Source: an uncultured Prevotella sp. (GTDB lineage Bacteria > Bacteroidota > Bacteroidia > Bacteroidales > Bacteroidaceae). Taken from it: a stretch of DNA of 10,565 nt. Under the pieces are notes generated by a model. The model did no database searches and was not told the origin of the DNA. It saw only the letters and a program-made list of their open reading frames with translations. The stretch lies in NCBI GenBank assembly GCA_934281565.1, contig CAKQXI010000074.1:1-10565 (forward strand), in the 5' to 3' direction. Position 1 is the first letter of the stretch; the number at the start of each line of letters is the position of its first letter. Made by a program: the position numbers and the translations under genes. This document shows, one piece after another, positions 1 through 7,200 of the stretch.

Positions 1-115
1 ACATTCAACATCGAATATAAAATCTCAGCTTAAAATGAAAATAATGGTTAAAAAATTTGGATATTAACATAGAAAGCGGATTTACGCAGATTTAAACTGG
101 TATGGAGCAAATAAA
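1..115. other. AT-rich non-coding segment at the window edge
   Basis: No open reading frame of credible length or composition is visible here on either strand, and no RNA gene is recognisable. The stretch is AT-rich and lies beyond the 3' end of alaS. The only structure seen is a short 10-bp-period repeat at 76-95, listed separately. It probably represents the intergenic space between alaS and a neighbouring gene outside the window. Confidence 0.6.
76..95. repeat. Two-unit 10-bp tandem repeat
   Basis: GCGGATTTAC (76-85) is followed directly by GCAGATTTAA (86-95), two units that match at 8 of 10 positions. Similar GCGGATTTACGCAGATTT-like intergenic elements are, from memory, common in Bacteroidota genomes, but that is recollection and was not checked. 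With only two units, chance cannot be excluded. Confidence 0.35.
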
Positions 116-173
116 AAAAAGGCAAAGTAGCTTGGGATGTCTTTATAGAGCATCTAAGGTACTTTGCCTTTTT
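113..173 (-). terminator. Intrinsic terminator of alaS
   Basis: The outer stem pairs 116-129 with 160-173 (14 bp, core GGCAAAGTA/TACTTTGCC). Inner pairing continues as 131-133 with 156-158 and 136-139 with 151-154 around small internal loops, leaving an 11-nt apical loop. Read on the minus strand, the run of A at 113-120 becomes a U8 tract right after the hairpin, 36 nt past the alaS stop codon. The flanking T-run on the other side means it could also stop plus-strand transcripts. Confidence 0.88.
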
Positions 174-209
174 GCTATAATGCTTTTAGCTTTTACAAGA
201 ATGTAGGTA

Positions 210-2873
210 TTACAGTTGCGCCAACTCTACAACCTTGTCGACAGCAGCACTTAAGCCATCTTTGTTCTTGCCACCAGCTTGTGCATAGTGAGGCTGACCG
301 CCACCACCACCTTGTATAAGTTTGGCAGCTTCACGAATCATCTTGCCTGCGTTCAAACCGTGGTCTTTCACCATGTCGTCACTGAACATGACACTCAACA
401 TAGGCTTGTCGTTGTGTATGCTTCCGATGACACATACCAAGTTCTCTGGCAATGCCTCACGAACCTTGAACACCAAGTCCTTGGCAGAGGCTGGGTCCAT
501 AGGCAATACGGCTGTTACCACCTTGGTACCGTTGATGTCCTTGGCATTGGCTACCAACTTGTCCTTGGTACGCTCCACAGCTTGTGCCTGGAACTTCTCT
601 ACATCTTTCTTCAAGCTGTCGTGCTCGTCGATATATTTTCTGATGACACCTTCCAAGTCCTTGGCATTGTTGAATAGACCTTTCACTGCCATCAATGTAT
701 CCTGAAGGTTGTAGATAGCTTCCTCGCAAGCCTTGCCAGTCAAAGCCTCGATACGGCGGATGCCTGCTGCCACACTGCTCTCTGATACAATCTTGAAGAA
801 GCCTATCTTGCCAGTGCTCTTGGCATGGATACCACCACAGAACTCAGCAGACGGACCGAAACGAACAACACGTACCTTGTCACCGTACTTCTCGCCAAAG
901 AGGGCGATGGCTCCCAATTCCTTTGCTTCCTCGATAGGGGTGTCACGATGCTCGTCGAGTGGATAGTCGGCACGAATCATCTCGTTGACGATGCGCTCAA
1001 CCTTGCGAAGTTCCTCATCGGTTACTTTCTGAAAGTGGGAGAAGTCGAAGCGCAATGTATCTTTGTCCACATAAGAACCTTTCTGCTCAACGTGGTCGCC
1101 CAATACCTGTTTCAATGCATAGTCGAGTAGGTGAGTGGCTGTATGGTTGCAAGCACTTCCCTCACGAGCCTCGATGTCAACGCAAGCCATGAAGTCGGCA
1201 GTTAAGTCCTTTGGCAATTCCTTTACTATGTGGATGCTCTGGTTGTTCTCACGTTTGGTATCAACAACCTGAATGGTCTCGTTTTCGCTGACGAGTACGC
1301 CCTTGTCGCCAACCTGTCCACCCATTTCTCCATAGAAAGGAGTGTTGTCGAGTACCAGCTCATAGAAACTGCTCTTTTTCTGGGTGACCTTGCGATAGCG
1401 GAGGATATGGCACTCATATTCCGTATAGTCATAGCCCACGAAGTTTTGCTCACCCTCTTTCAACACTTCCCAGTCGCCATTCTCTACGGCAGCAGCGTTG
1501 CGGGCACGGGCTTTCTGCTTTTCCATTTCCTCGTTGAATGATTTCTCGTCTACGGTATAGCCGTTCTCACGACAAATCAATTCGGTCAAGTCGAGAGGGA
1601 AACCGTATGTGTCGAAAAGGCGGAATGCGCATACACCGTCAAGTTCAGTCTTGCCATGAGCCTTGAGCTCGTCCATGTCGCCATTGAGCAAGTTGATGCC
1701 TTTCTCCAAGGTGCGTAGGAATGAGTCTTCTTCTTCTTTCATCACACGAGTAATCAGCTCCTGCTGCGCTGGCAACTCAGGGAATGCACTGCCCATCTCA
1801 CGAACAAGGATGGCAACGAGCTTATACATGAATGCCTGTTTCTGGTCGAGGAACGTGTAAGCATAGCGTACGGCACGGCGCAAGATACGGCGGATGACAT
1901 AGCCTGCCTTGGCATTGCTTGGCAACTGACCGTCGGCGATAGAGAATGCCACGGCACGGAGGTGGTCGGCGCAGACACGCATGGCGATGTCTATCTTCTC
2001 CTGCTCATCCTTGCCCTCACCATTCTCACCAGTAGGGGTAGTAAAGCCATACTTCTTGCCAGAGAGAGCCTCTATCTCCTTGATAATAGGCTGGAAGATG
2101 TCTGTATCATAGTTGGAGTGCTTGTCTTGCAACATACGGACCAAGCGCTCGAAGCCCATACCAGTATCAATGACGTGCATAGGGAGGGATTCGAGAGAAC
2201 CGTCGGCTTTGCGATTATATTGCATGAACACGATGTTCCAGATTTCGATGACCTGTGGGTTGTCCTTGTTGACCAGCTCACGACCAGGCACCTGTGCTTT
2301 TTCCTCTGGGGTACGGGAATCAACGTGTATCTCAGAGCAAGGACCACAAGGCCCTGTGTCGCCCATCTCCCAGAAGTTGTCGTGCTTGTTACCGTTGATG
2401 ATATGGTCGGCAGGCACGTGCTTAGCCCAGTAACCAGCAGCCTCGTTGTCACGTTCAAGACCTTCCTCCTCGCTGCCCTCGAATACGGTAACATAGAGGT
2501 CGTCTGGGTTCAACTTCAAGACCTCCGTCAAGTATTCCCAAGCGTAGTCAATGGCACCTTCCTTAAAGTAGTCGCCGAAACTCCAGTTGCCGAGCATCTC
2601 GAACATGGTGTGGTGATAAGTGTCGTGACCAACCTCTTCGAGGTCATTGTGCTTACCGCTCACACGGAGACATTTCTGCGTATCAACACGACGTACATCT
2701 TTGCCCGGGTCCTTGGTACCGAGGATGATGTCTTTCCACTGGTTCATACCAGCATTTGTAAACATCAGCGTAGGGTCATCTTTGATAACCATAGGAGCTG
2801 ATGGAACAATCTTGTGGCCTTTTCCCTCGAAGAACTTCTTGAAGGATTCGCGCACTTCATTAGCTGTCATCAT
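210..2873 (-). CDS. alaS: Alanyl-tRNA synthetase
   Basis: Cytoplasmic class II aminoacyl-tRNA synthetase that activates alanine with ATP, charges tRNA-Ala, and hydrolyses mischarged Ser- or Gly-tRNA-Ala. The 887-residue product is full length for the family. The aminoacylation domain fills about residues 1-260, with the TNAGMNQWKDIILG segment (39-52), the KHNDLEEVG/HHTMFEMLGNWSFGDYF region (74-103) and the class II motif 3 GMGFERL (238-244). The tRNA-recognition region follows. The editing domain has the zinc ligands H577 and H581 (HTATH) and C679 and H683 (CGGIH). The C-terminal domain ends in the glycine-rich GGGGGQPHYAQAGG motif (855-868). Two consecutive Met codons open the frame (2873-2871 and 2870-2868), so either could be the true start; no Shine-Dalgarno site is seen. 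It is transcribed alone, divergently from the MerR-type gene, and ends at a strong terminator. All key residues appear intact. Confidence 0.98.
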   Translation of the reverse strand: MMTANEVRESFKKFFEGKGHKIVPSAPMVIKDDPTLMFTNAGMNQWKDIILGTKDPGKDVRRVDTQKCLRVSGKHNDLEEVGHDTYHHTMFEMLGNWSFGDYFKEGAIDYAWEYLTEVLKLNPDDLYVTVFEGSEEEGLERDNEAAGYWAKHVPADHIINGNKHDNFWEMGDTGPCGPCSEIHVDSRTPEEKAQVPGRELVNKDNPQVIEIWNIVFMQYNRKADGSLESLPMHVIDTGMGFERLVRMLQDKHSNYDTDIFQPIIKEIEALSGKKYGFTTPTGENGEGKDEQEKIDIAMRVCADHLRAVAFSIADGQLPSNAKAGYVIRRILRRAVRYAYTFLDQKQAFMYKLVAILVREMGSAFPELPAQQELITRVMKEEEDSFLRTLEKGINLLNGDMDELKAHGKTELDGVCAFRLFDTYGFPLDLTELICRENGYTVDEKSFNEEMEKQKARARNAAAVENGDWEVLKEGEQNFVGYDYTEYECHILRYRKVTQKKSSFYELVLDNTPFYGEMGGQVGDKGVLVSENETIQVVDTKRENNQSIHIVKELPKDLTADFMACVDIEAREGSACNHTATHLLDYALKQVLGDHVEQKGSYVDKDTLRFDFSHFQKVTDEELRKVERIVNEMIRADYPLDEHRDTPIEEAKELGAIALFGEKYGDKVRVVRFGPSAEFCGGIHAKSTGKIGFFKIVSESSVAAGIRRIEALTGKACEEAIYNLQDTLMAVKGLFNNAKDLEGVIRKYIDEHDSLKKDVEKFQAQAVERTKDKLVANAKDINGTKVVTAVLPMDPASAKDLVFKVREALPENLVCVIGSIHNDKPMLSVMFSDDMVKDHGLNAGKMIREAAKLIQGGGGGQPHYAQAGGKNKDGLSAAVDKVVELAQL

Positions 2874-2946
2874 ATTTATTTTTGTTTTAACCTTTAATTC
2901 TTTTTTGTTTATTTTTGCCCCAATGGAGCATTTTCTTCTAAAAAAC

Positions 2947-2978
2947 TTTGCAAAGATAACAAGAATTGCTTAAATTTG
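2947..2978 (+). promoter_or_regulatory. Promoter of the MerR-type regulator
   Basis: A perfect match to the Bacteroidota housekeeping promoter is visible: TTTG (2947-2950), a 20-bp spacer (2951-2970) and TAAATTTG (2971-2978). The predicted start of transcription is near 2984. The leader to the ATG at 3018 would then be about 33 nt, while the alternative TTG start at 2994 would have almost no leader. The element therefore supports the ATG start. Confidence 0.75.
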
Positions 2979-2982
2979 CAAT
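2951..2982 (-). promoter_or_regulatory. Probable alaS promoter
   Basis: On the minus strand a -7 element TATCTTTG (2958-2951) fits the Bacteroidota consensus TAnnTTTG. It is preceded at exactly 20 bp by ATTG (2982-2979), which matches the -33 TTTG at three of four bases. Transcription would start near 2945, giving a leader of about 70 nt before the alaS ATG. The elements interlock with the divergent promoter of the MerR-type gene. Confidence 0.65.
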
Positions 2983-3017
2983 TAAATTAAAAATTGTTTG
3001 ATAAAAAAGTTGCAAAT

Positions 3018-3365
3018 ATGGCTTTAAATAGAGATAAGAACGTGAAATTGTACTACTCCATCAGGGAAGTAGCCGAACAAGTGGGTGTCAATGAGTCTAC
3101 CCTCCGATATTGGGAGAAGGAGTTTCCTTTCCTGAAACCCAAGGTTGCTGCAAACAAGGTACGCCAATATACGGAGAAAGATATTGAGCAGGTGAAGTTG
3201 ATATATAACCTCATCAAGGTTCGTGGTCTGAAGATAGCTGCGGCACGTAAGTATTTGCAACAAAATCGCACAGGGGCGGAAAAGTCTTCTGAAGTCCTTG
3301 ACACGCTCATCAATGTGAGGGAGCAACTGAAAGAGTTGAAAAAGCAGATTGATGGGTTGGTATAG
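3018..3365 (+). CDS. MerR-family transcriptional regulator (small)
   Basis: A 115-residue protein beginning MALNRDKNVKLYYSIREVAE. Counting from this Met, residues about 12-75 form a MerR winged helix-turn-helix: YYSIREVAEQVGVNESTLRYWEKEF is the HTH with the typical LRYWE signature, followed by a wing with VRQYTEKDIEQVKLI. The tail (about 85-115) is a short, charged, heptad-like helix (VREQLKELKKQID), suitable for dimerisation. There is no C-terminal effector-binding domain and no cysteine cluster of the metal-sensing subgroup, so the ligand and target genes are unknown. I chose ATG 3018 over an in-frame TTG at 2994 because of the promoter position and because the added residues are unlike a MerR N-terminus. 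It is monocistronic, divergent from alaS and convergent with relA/spoT. Confidence 0.88.
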   Translation: MALNRDKNVKLYYSIREVAEQVGVNESTLRYWEKEFPFLKPKVAANKVRQYTEKDIEQVKLIYNLIKVRGLKIAAARKYLQQNRTGAEKSSEVLDTLINVREQLKELKKQIDGLV

Positions 3366-3373
3366 AAACAAAG

Positions 3374-3409
3374 AAAGCAAGTTTACTGGATAGCGTAAAC
3401 TTGCTTTTT
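3374..3409. terminator. Bidirectional terminator between the MerR-type gene and relA/spoT
   Basis: A perfect 13-bp stem pairs 3374-3386 (AAAGCAAGTTTAC) with 3395-3407 (GTAAACTTGCTTT) around an 8-nt loop. On the plus strand it is followed by a run of five T (3405-3409). On the minus strand the A-rich flank 3367-3376 supplies a weaker U-rich tract. It lies 8 nt after the stop of the MerR-type gene and 22 nt beyond the stop of the convergent relA/spoT gene, so it can serve both. Confidence 0.85.
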
Positions 3410-3431
3410 ATGATTTAAGATGGGGGCTATA

Positions 3432-5714
3432 TTATATGATGCGTTGTACCTCTTGCAGACCATCTATTTTCATGAGCTGGTCCATGATGACCTTTACATC
3501 CTCACGGTCATGAATCTTGATCTCTATGGTGCCGTCAAATATGCCATTGTCACTGCTGATGGTGAGCTTGTGGATATTGACATCAAGCTGGGCACTGATT
3601 ACTTTGCTTACATCCAGCAACATACCCTTGCGGTCTATTCCTTGTACCTCGATGGTGGCATCGAAAAGAAGTTGCTTGTGCATATCCCACTTGGCATCGA
3701 CAATGCGATTGCCGTAACTGGACTTTAGCTTGGCTGCCACAGGGCATGACCGCTTATGTATTTCGATACGGTTCTTGTTGTCGATATATCCCATGATGTC
3801 ATCGCCTGGGATGGCATGGCAGCAGTCTGGAAAGATAAACTTATTGATGCTTTCCTCGGTGATGATGATGGGCTTCTTCTTGTTGAAGTCCTTGCCCACG
3901 ACAAACAGTTCTTGGGACTTGTCCGTAGCCTCGTTTCCTCTCTTTTCCTTGTTCTTCCCGAGGAATGGAATATAGTCGCGCCAACTGCTGGCTGTCTTTT
4001 GCTTCTTGTTTTTGCCTTGCAATTCGTCCACATCTTTCTCACCTAAGAGAATGCAGTGCTCACCGAGTGCCTGGAAAAAGTTCTCGTGCTTCTGGATATT
4101 ATGGAACTCACATAGCTTGTCAATGATGGATGTGGTCATTTCCATGCTGCTTTTCTTCAGCCATTCTTTGAGAATGTCCTCGCCTTTCTTCTGTACCTCA
4201 CGGTTGTCACGGCGCAAGATAGCTTGTATCTTGCTCTTTGCCTTGGCGGTGCTTACGAAGTTAATCCATGCTGGTTGCACGTGCTGGCTCTTGCTTGTCA
4301 ATATCTCAACCTGGTCGCCGCTGTTGAGTTTATGGCTCAATGGCACTAACTTGTGATTAACCTTGGCACCGATGCAATGACTGCCAAGGAAAGTATGTAT
4401 CTGGAAAGCGAAGTCGAGTGCCGTACACCCTGCAGGCATAGTCTTGATCTCGCCCTTGGGGGTGAAGACAAATATCTCGGAAGCAAAGAGGTTGAGCTTG
4501 ATGGCATCCAAGAAGTCCATGGCATCAGGCTGTGGGTCGTCAAGAATTTCCTTGATGGTTGCCAGCCAGTCATTAAGCTCGTTCTCATCCTCGGTATATT
4601 CACCTCCCTCTTTGTATTTCCAATGGGCGGCAAATCCTTTTTCAGCCACTTCATCCATGCGGTCACTGCGTATCTGCACTTCAATCCATCTACCTTGCTT
4701 GCTCATCAAGGTGACATGGAGTGCCTGGTAACCGTTTGCCTTAGGGTGGTTCAACCAGTCACGCAGACGGTCGGGATGACTCTTGTAGAGCTTGCTGATA
4801 GCGACATATACATTGAAACATTCGTTTACTTCATTTGTCCTCACCTTAGGGGTGACGATGATGCGAACGGCAAGGATGTCATAGATTTCATCAAAGGAGA
4901 CATGTTTGTTCTGCATCTTGTTCCAGATAGAGTAAGGACTCTTGACACGTGCCTTGATCTTATAGTCAATGCCCATCTTGTCAAGCTCTTTCTTGATAGG
5001 CTCCGTGAATTGTGCAAAGAGCGTATCACGCTGGGCTTCGGTATCGGCGAGCTTATGTTCTATGTTGGCATATTCGTCTGGGTGGTCATAACGGAAACTC
5101 AGGTCTTCCAGCTCCGTCTTTATCTTGTTCAAGCCAAGGCGGTTGGCAAGAGGGGCATAGATATAAAGGGTCTCGCCAGCTATTTTATATTGCTTGTTGG
5201 CAGGTTGTGAAGCGAGTGTGCGCATATTGTGCAGACGGTCACAAATCTTGATAAGAATAACACGGATGTCATCACTCATGGTAAGCAGGAGCTTCTTGAA
5301 GTTCTCAGCTTGTGCCGAAGCCCTGTCACCAAAAATACCGCCACTGATTTTAGTGAGTCCATCCACGATTTGTGCCACTTTCTCGCCAAAGATATTGGCT
5401 ATGTCTTCTACGGTATAGTCGGTATCTTCCACGACATCATGCAGGAGGGCAGCGCAAATGCTGGTAGAGCCAAGTCCCATTTCCTCGCAAGCTATCTGTG
5501 CCACGGCGATAGGGTGCATGATATAAGGTTCGCCCGACAGACGGCGTACTCCTTTGTGTGCTTGTTTGGCGAAGTTAAAGGCTTTAGTGACAATATCAAC
5601 TTTCTTGCGGTGGCGAGAAGCCAGATAAGTGTCAAGCAAATGTTGGAAGGCATCGCCGATTAGTTTGTTGTCGGCTTGTTCTCTCTCTAAGTCTTTCAAG
5701 TTCTGTTCATCCAT
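3432..5714 (-). CDS. Bifunctional (p)ppGpp synthetase/hydrolase, RelA/SpoT (Rel) family
   Basis: Long RelA-SpoT homologue of 760 residues, full length. It makes and degrades the stringent-response alarmone (p)ppGpp in the cytoplasm. The hydrolase domain has the HD-type metal site intact: H67, H92-D93 with E96-D97 (HDVVEDT) and D159 in CDRLHNMRT. The synthetase domain (about 230-370) has RVKSPYSIWNKM (256-267), GYQALHV (328-334) and AAHWKYKEG (362-370). RLRD at 316-319, just before the GYQALH segment, is basic like the RxKD motif of bifunctional enzymes rather than the acidic ExDD of synthetase-only RelA. The regulatory half carries a TGS domain (about 411-470), a Cys/His cluster (C631, C632, H633, C657) and a C-terminal ACT domain (about 682-757). 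I therefore infer both activities. Many Bacteroidota carry more than one RSH gene, so I leave relA versus spoT open. The start is fixed by a strong Shine-Dalgarno site 8 nt upstream. Confidence 0.95.
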   Translation of the reverse strand: MDEQNLKDLEREQADNKLIGDAFQHLLDTYLASRHRKKVDIVTKAFNFAKQAHKGVRRLSGEPYIMHPIAVAQIACEEMGLGSTSICAALLHDVVEDTDYTVEDIANIFGEKVAQIVDGLTKISGGIFGDRASAQAENFKKLLLTMSDDIRVILIKICDRLHNMRTLASQPANKQYKIAGETLYIYAPLANRLGLNKIKTELEDLSFRYDHPDEYANIEHKLADTEAQRDTLFAQFTEPIKKELDKMGIDYKIKARVKSPYSIWNKMQNKHVSFDEIYDILAVRIIVTPKVRTNEVNECFNVYVAISKLYKSHPDRLRDWLNHPKANGYQALHVTLMSKQGRWIEVQIRSDRMDEVAEKGFAAHWKYKEGGEYTEDENELNDWLATIKEILDDPQPDAMDFLDAIKLNLFASEIFVFTPKGEIKTMPAGCTALDFAFQIHTFLGSHCIGAKVNHKLVPLSHKLNSGDQVEILTSKSQHVQPAWINFVSTAKAKSKIQAILRRDNREVQKKGEDILKEWLKKSSMEMTTSIIDKLCEFHNIQKHENFFQALGEHCILLGEKDVDELQGKNKKQKTASSWRDYIPFLGKNKEKRGNEATDKSQELFVVGKDFNKKKPIIITEESINKFIFPDCCHAIPGDDIMGYIDNKNRIEIHKRSCPVAAKLKSSYGNRIVDAKWDMHKQLLFDATIEVQGIDRKGMLLDVSKVISAQLDVNIHKLTISSDNGIFDGTIEIKIHDREDVKVIMDQLMKIDGLQEVQRII

Positions 5715-5722
5715 GGTTTGAT

Positions 5723-5729
5723 CCCTCCT
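5723..5729 (-). promoter_or_regulatory. Strong Shine-Dalgarno site of relA/spoT
   Basis: The minus strand reads AGGAGGG, 8 nt before the ATG at 5714-5712, which is close to optimal spacing. No other gene start in this window has a comparable site, as expected for Bacteroidota, which mostly use A-rich leaders. The site fixes the relA/spoT start. No matching -7 promoter element was found in the 85-bp gap upstream. Confidence 0.8.
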
Positions 5730-5781
5730 ATGTTTTAATTAGTGAAAACCAATAGTTTTTATGTTGTTTTGTGTGTTAGAT

Positions 5782-5816
5782 AAAAAGATTAAGGTGACTT
5801 TATTTCACCTTAATCT
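5782..5816 (-). terminator. Terminator overlapping the mltD stop codon
   Basis: A perfect 12-bp stem pairs 5805-5816 with 5786-5797 (AGATTAAGGTGA/TCACCTTAATCT) around a 7-nt loop (5798-5804). On the minus strand it is followed by a U5 run (5786-5782). The TAA stop of the transglycosylase gene (5802-5800) lies inside the loop, so the 5' arm encodes its last residues. It should end most transcripts coming from parA-parB-DUF5683-mltD before relA/spoT. Confidence 0.85.
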
Positions 5817-7161
5817 GCTTGCCGGCGCGAATGTTGCTGCCAGACATCTTGTTCAGCTTACGTAGTTTTTCTACTGTGGTATTGTGGCGTGCTGCAATCT
5901 CTGAGAGTGTGTCACCATCCTTGATGGTAATGCTCTTGCTTTCTTCTTTCTTTTCCTTTCTCTTTCTTTCACGGCGATTTCTTGAGCTCTTATAAGAAGA
6001 ATGGCGATTGCTGTGACGGCTGTAACTGCTACGGTAATGGTTAACGACAGGTTCTTCATCGTTTACTTCCACTGTCTCACGCTTCAATAGCAGTTCGTCT
6101 GCCTTGTAGCTAAAGATGGAATCTTCCTTGTCAATGAACGCACCGACCAATGATGACGGTAGGCGGATAGCCATAGGCTTGTTCAAACCATTGATGATGT
6201 CGTGACGGTATTGTGGGTTCAAGTTGCGCAAGTGCTCAATGTTGATGTTCAGGACTTGTGCTACTTGTTCCAAGTGCAGGTCCTTGTGTACTACTACGGT
6301 ATCTGTCTTGGCTGGCAACTCGGATATCATAGGGCAGATATTATGGTCGCAATAGTAGTTCATGATGTAGTTGGCAGCGATGAATGCAGGCACATATCCC
6401 CGAGTCTCCTTAGGTAGGTAAGGGTAGATGTTCCAGTAGTCGGCAGCGCCTTTGGCACGGTGGATTGCCTTGTTTACCTTGTCAGGACCACAGTTGTAGG
6501 CTGCAATCACAAGGTTCCAATCATCGAAGATGCGGTAGAGGTCGCTTAGGTAATGAGCTGCTGCGTATGATGCCTTTACTGGGTCACGGCGTTCATCGAT
6601 GAGTGTGTTTACCTCTAACCCATAACGCTTTCCTGTGTTTAGCATGAATTGCCAGAGACCAGTGGCTCCCACACGAGAGACAGCCTTCGGATTGAGTGCG
6701 GACTCTATGACTGGCAAATATTTTAGTTCGAGAGGCAAGTTGTAAGCCTCTAATGCTTGCTCGAATATAGGCATATAGAAATTGCTGGCTCCCAGCATGA
6801 AGCTGACAGAGCGGCGTAGCTTGCCACTGTATCGGTCGATGAACTTCTGTACCACCTCGTTGTATGGCATTTCGATGAGCGTGGGCAAACGCTTCAATCG
6901 GTCGACGTACACTTCTTTTTCAAATACAGGGTTCATGTCACGATAGTTGCATGAGGTGTCCTGCATGAGGTAAGTCTTAGCATTGTAAAGATGTAACAAA
7001 CTGTCAAGATTGTCTTCCAATCCAATAGGAATTTCTATTTCTTCAGCCTTTCCGTCTTTGTCGGTTACAGTGATAACATCGTCGTTGTTGTCGGTCTGTG
7101 CTTGCATCCCTGCTTGGAAACTGAACAACATGGTTGCTGCCAATATGATTACTTTCTTCAT
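5800..7161 (-). CDS. mltD: MltD-like lytic transglycosylase with LysM domain
   Basis: A 453-residue exported enzyme expected to cleave the glycan strand of peptidoglycan between MurNAc and GlcNAc, forming 1,6-anhydroMurNAc ends. A Sec signal peptide (1-21, MKKVIILAATMLFSF...MQAQ) has no lipobox, so it is predicted periplasmic rather than lipid-anchored. The SLT/lysozyme-like domain spans about 130-240: E153 in PVIESALNP is the expected catalytic acid, with GATGLWQFM (165-173) and AAYNCGP (220-226). A degenerate LysM-like segment lies at about 290-335. A very basic Ser/Arg/Lys linker (376-408) precedes a clear C-terminal LysM (409-452, KDGDTLSEIAARHNTTVEKLRKLN...IKVK). The order of SLT then LysM is that of MltD. 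It is the last gene of the par cluster, 39 nt after the DUF5683 gene, and has its terminator around the stop codon. A short AAGG sits about 5 nt before the ATG. Confidence 0.92.
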   Translation of the reverse strand: MKKVIILAATMLFSFQAGMQAQTDNNDDVITVTDKDGKAEEIEIPIGLEDNLDSLLHLYNAKTYLMQDTSCNYRDMNPVFEKEVYVDRLKRLPTLIEMPYNEVVQKFIDRYSGKLRRSVSFMLGASNFYMPIFEQALEAYNLPLELKYLPVIESALNPKAVSRVGATGLWQFMLNTGKRYGLEVNTLIDERRDPVKASYAAAHYLSDLYRIFDDWNLVIAAYNCGPDKVNKAIHRAKGAADYWNIYPYLPKETRGYVPAFIAANYIMNYYCDHNICPMISELPAKTDTVVVHKDLHLEQVAQVLNINIEHLRNLNPQYRHDIINGLNKPMAIRLPSSLVGAFIDKEDSIFSYKADELLLKRETVEVNDEEPVVNHYRSSYSRHSNRHSSYKSSRNRRERKRKEKKEESKSITIKDGDTLSEIAARHNTTVEKLRKLNKMSGSNIRAGKQIKVK

Positions 7162-7200
7162 TATTTCCTTATATATAATATGTATTTCTTAATTTGTTTG

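Noticed and set aside
2410..2425. CACGTG core at 2415-2420 as a possible parS site
   Set aside because: The flanks do not match TGTTnCACGTGnAACA, and the site lies in alaS coding sequence.
1962..2801. 279-codon open frame on the plus strand, opposite alaS
   Set aside because: It is the antisense shadow of the intact AlaRS reading frame; its translation has no recognisable domain and the minus-strand product has every AlaRS motif.
2910..2917. TATTTTTG as another plus-strand -7 element
   Set aside because: The nearest upstream TTTG is 25 bp away, outside the 19-21 bp range, and the better promoter at 2947-2978 explains the same gene.
2874..2950. T-box or other riboswitch in the alaS leader
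   Set aside because: The predicted leader is about 70 nt, AT-rich, with no T-box sequence, specifier stem or terminator-antiterminator pair visible.
2994..3017. Alternative TTG start adding eight residues to the MerR-type protein
   Set aside because: It would leave almost no leader after the predicted transcription start near 2984, and MerR proteins start close to the HTH; ATG 3018 is more plausible.
4273..4288. CACGTG core at 4278-4283 as a possible parS site
   Set aside because: Only the 6-bp core is palindromic with a G/C on each side; the outer arms are not of parS type, and it lies in relA/spoT coding sequence.
4353..5210. 285-codon open frame on the plus strand, opposite relA/spoT
   Set aside because: Antisense shadow of the synthetase and hydrolase domains of the RelA/SpoT gene; no family-like motif and no promoter or start context of its own.
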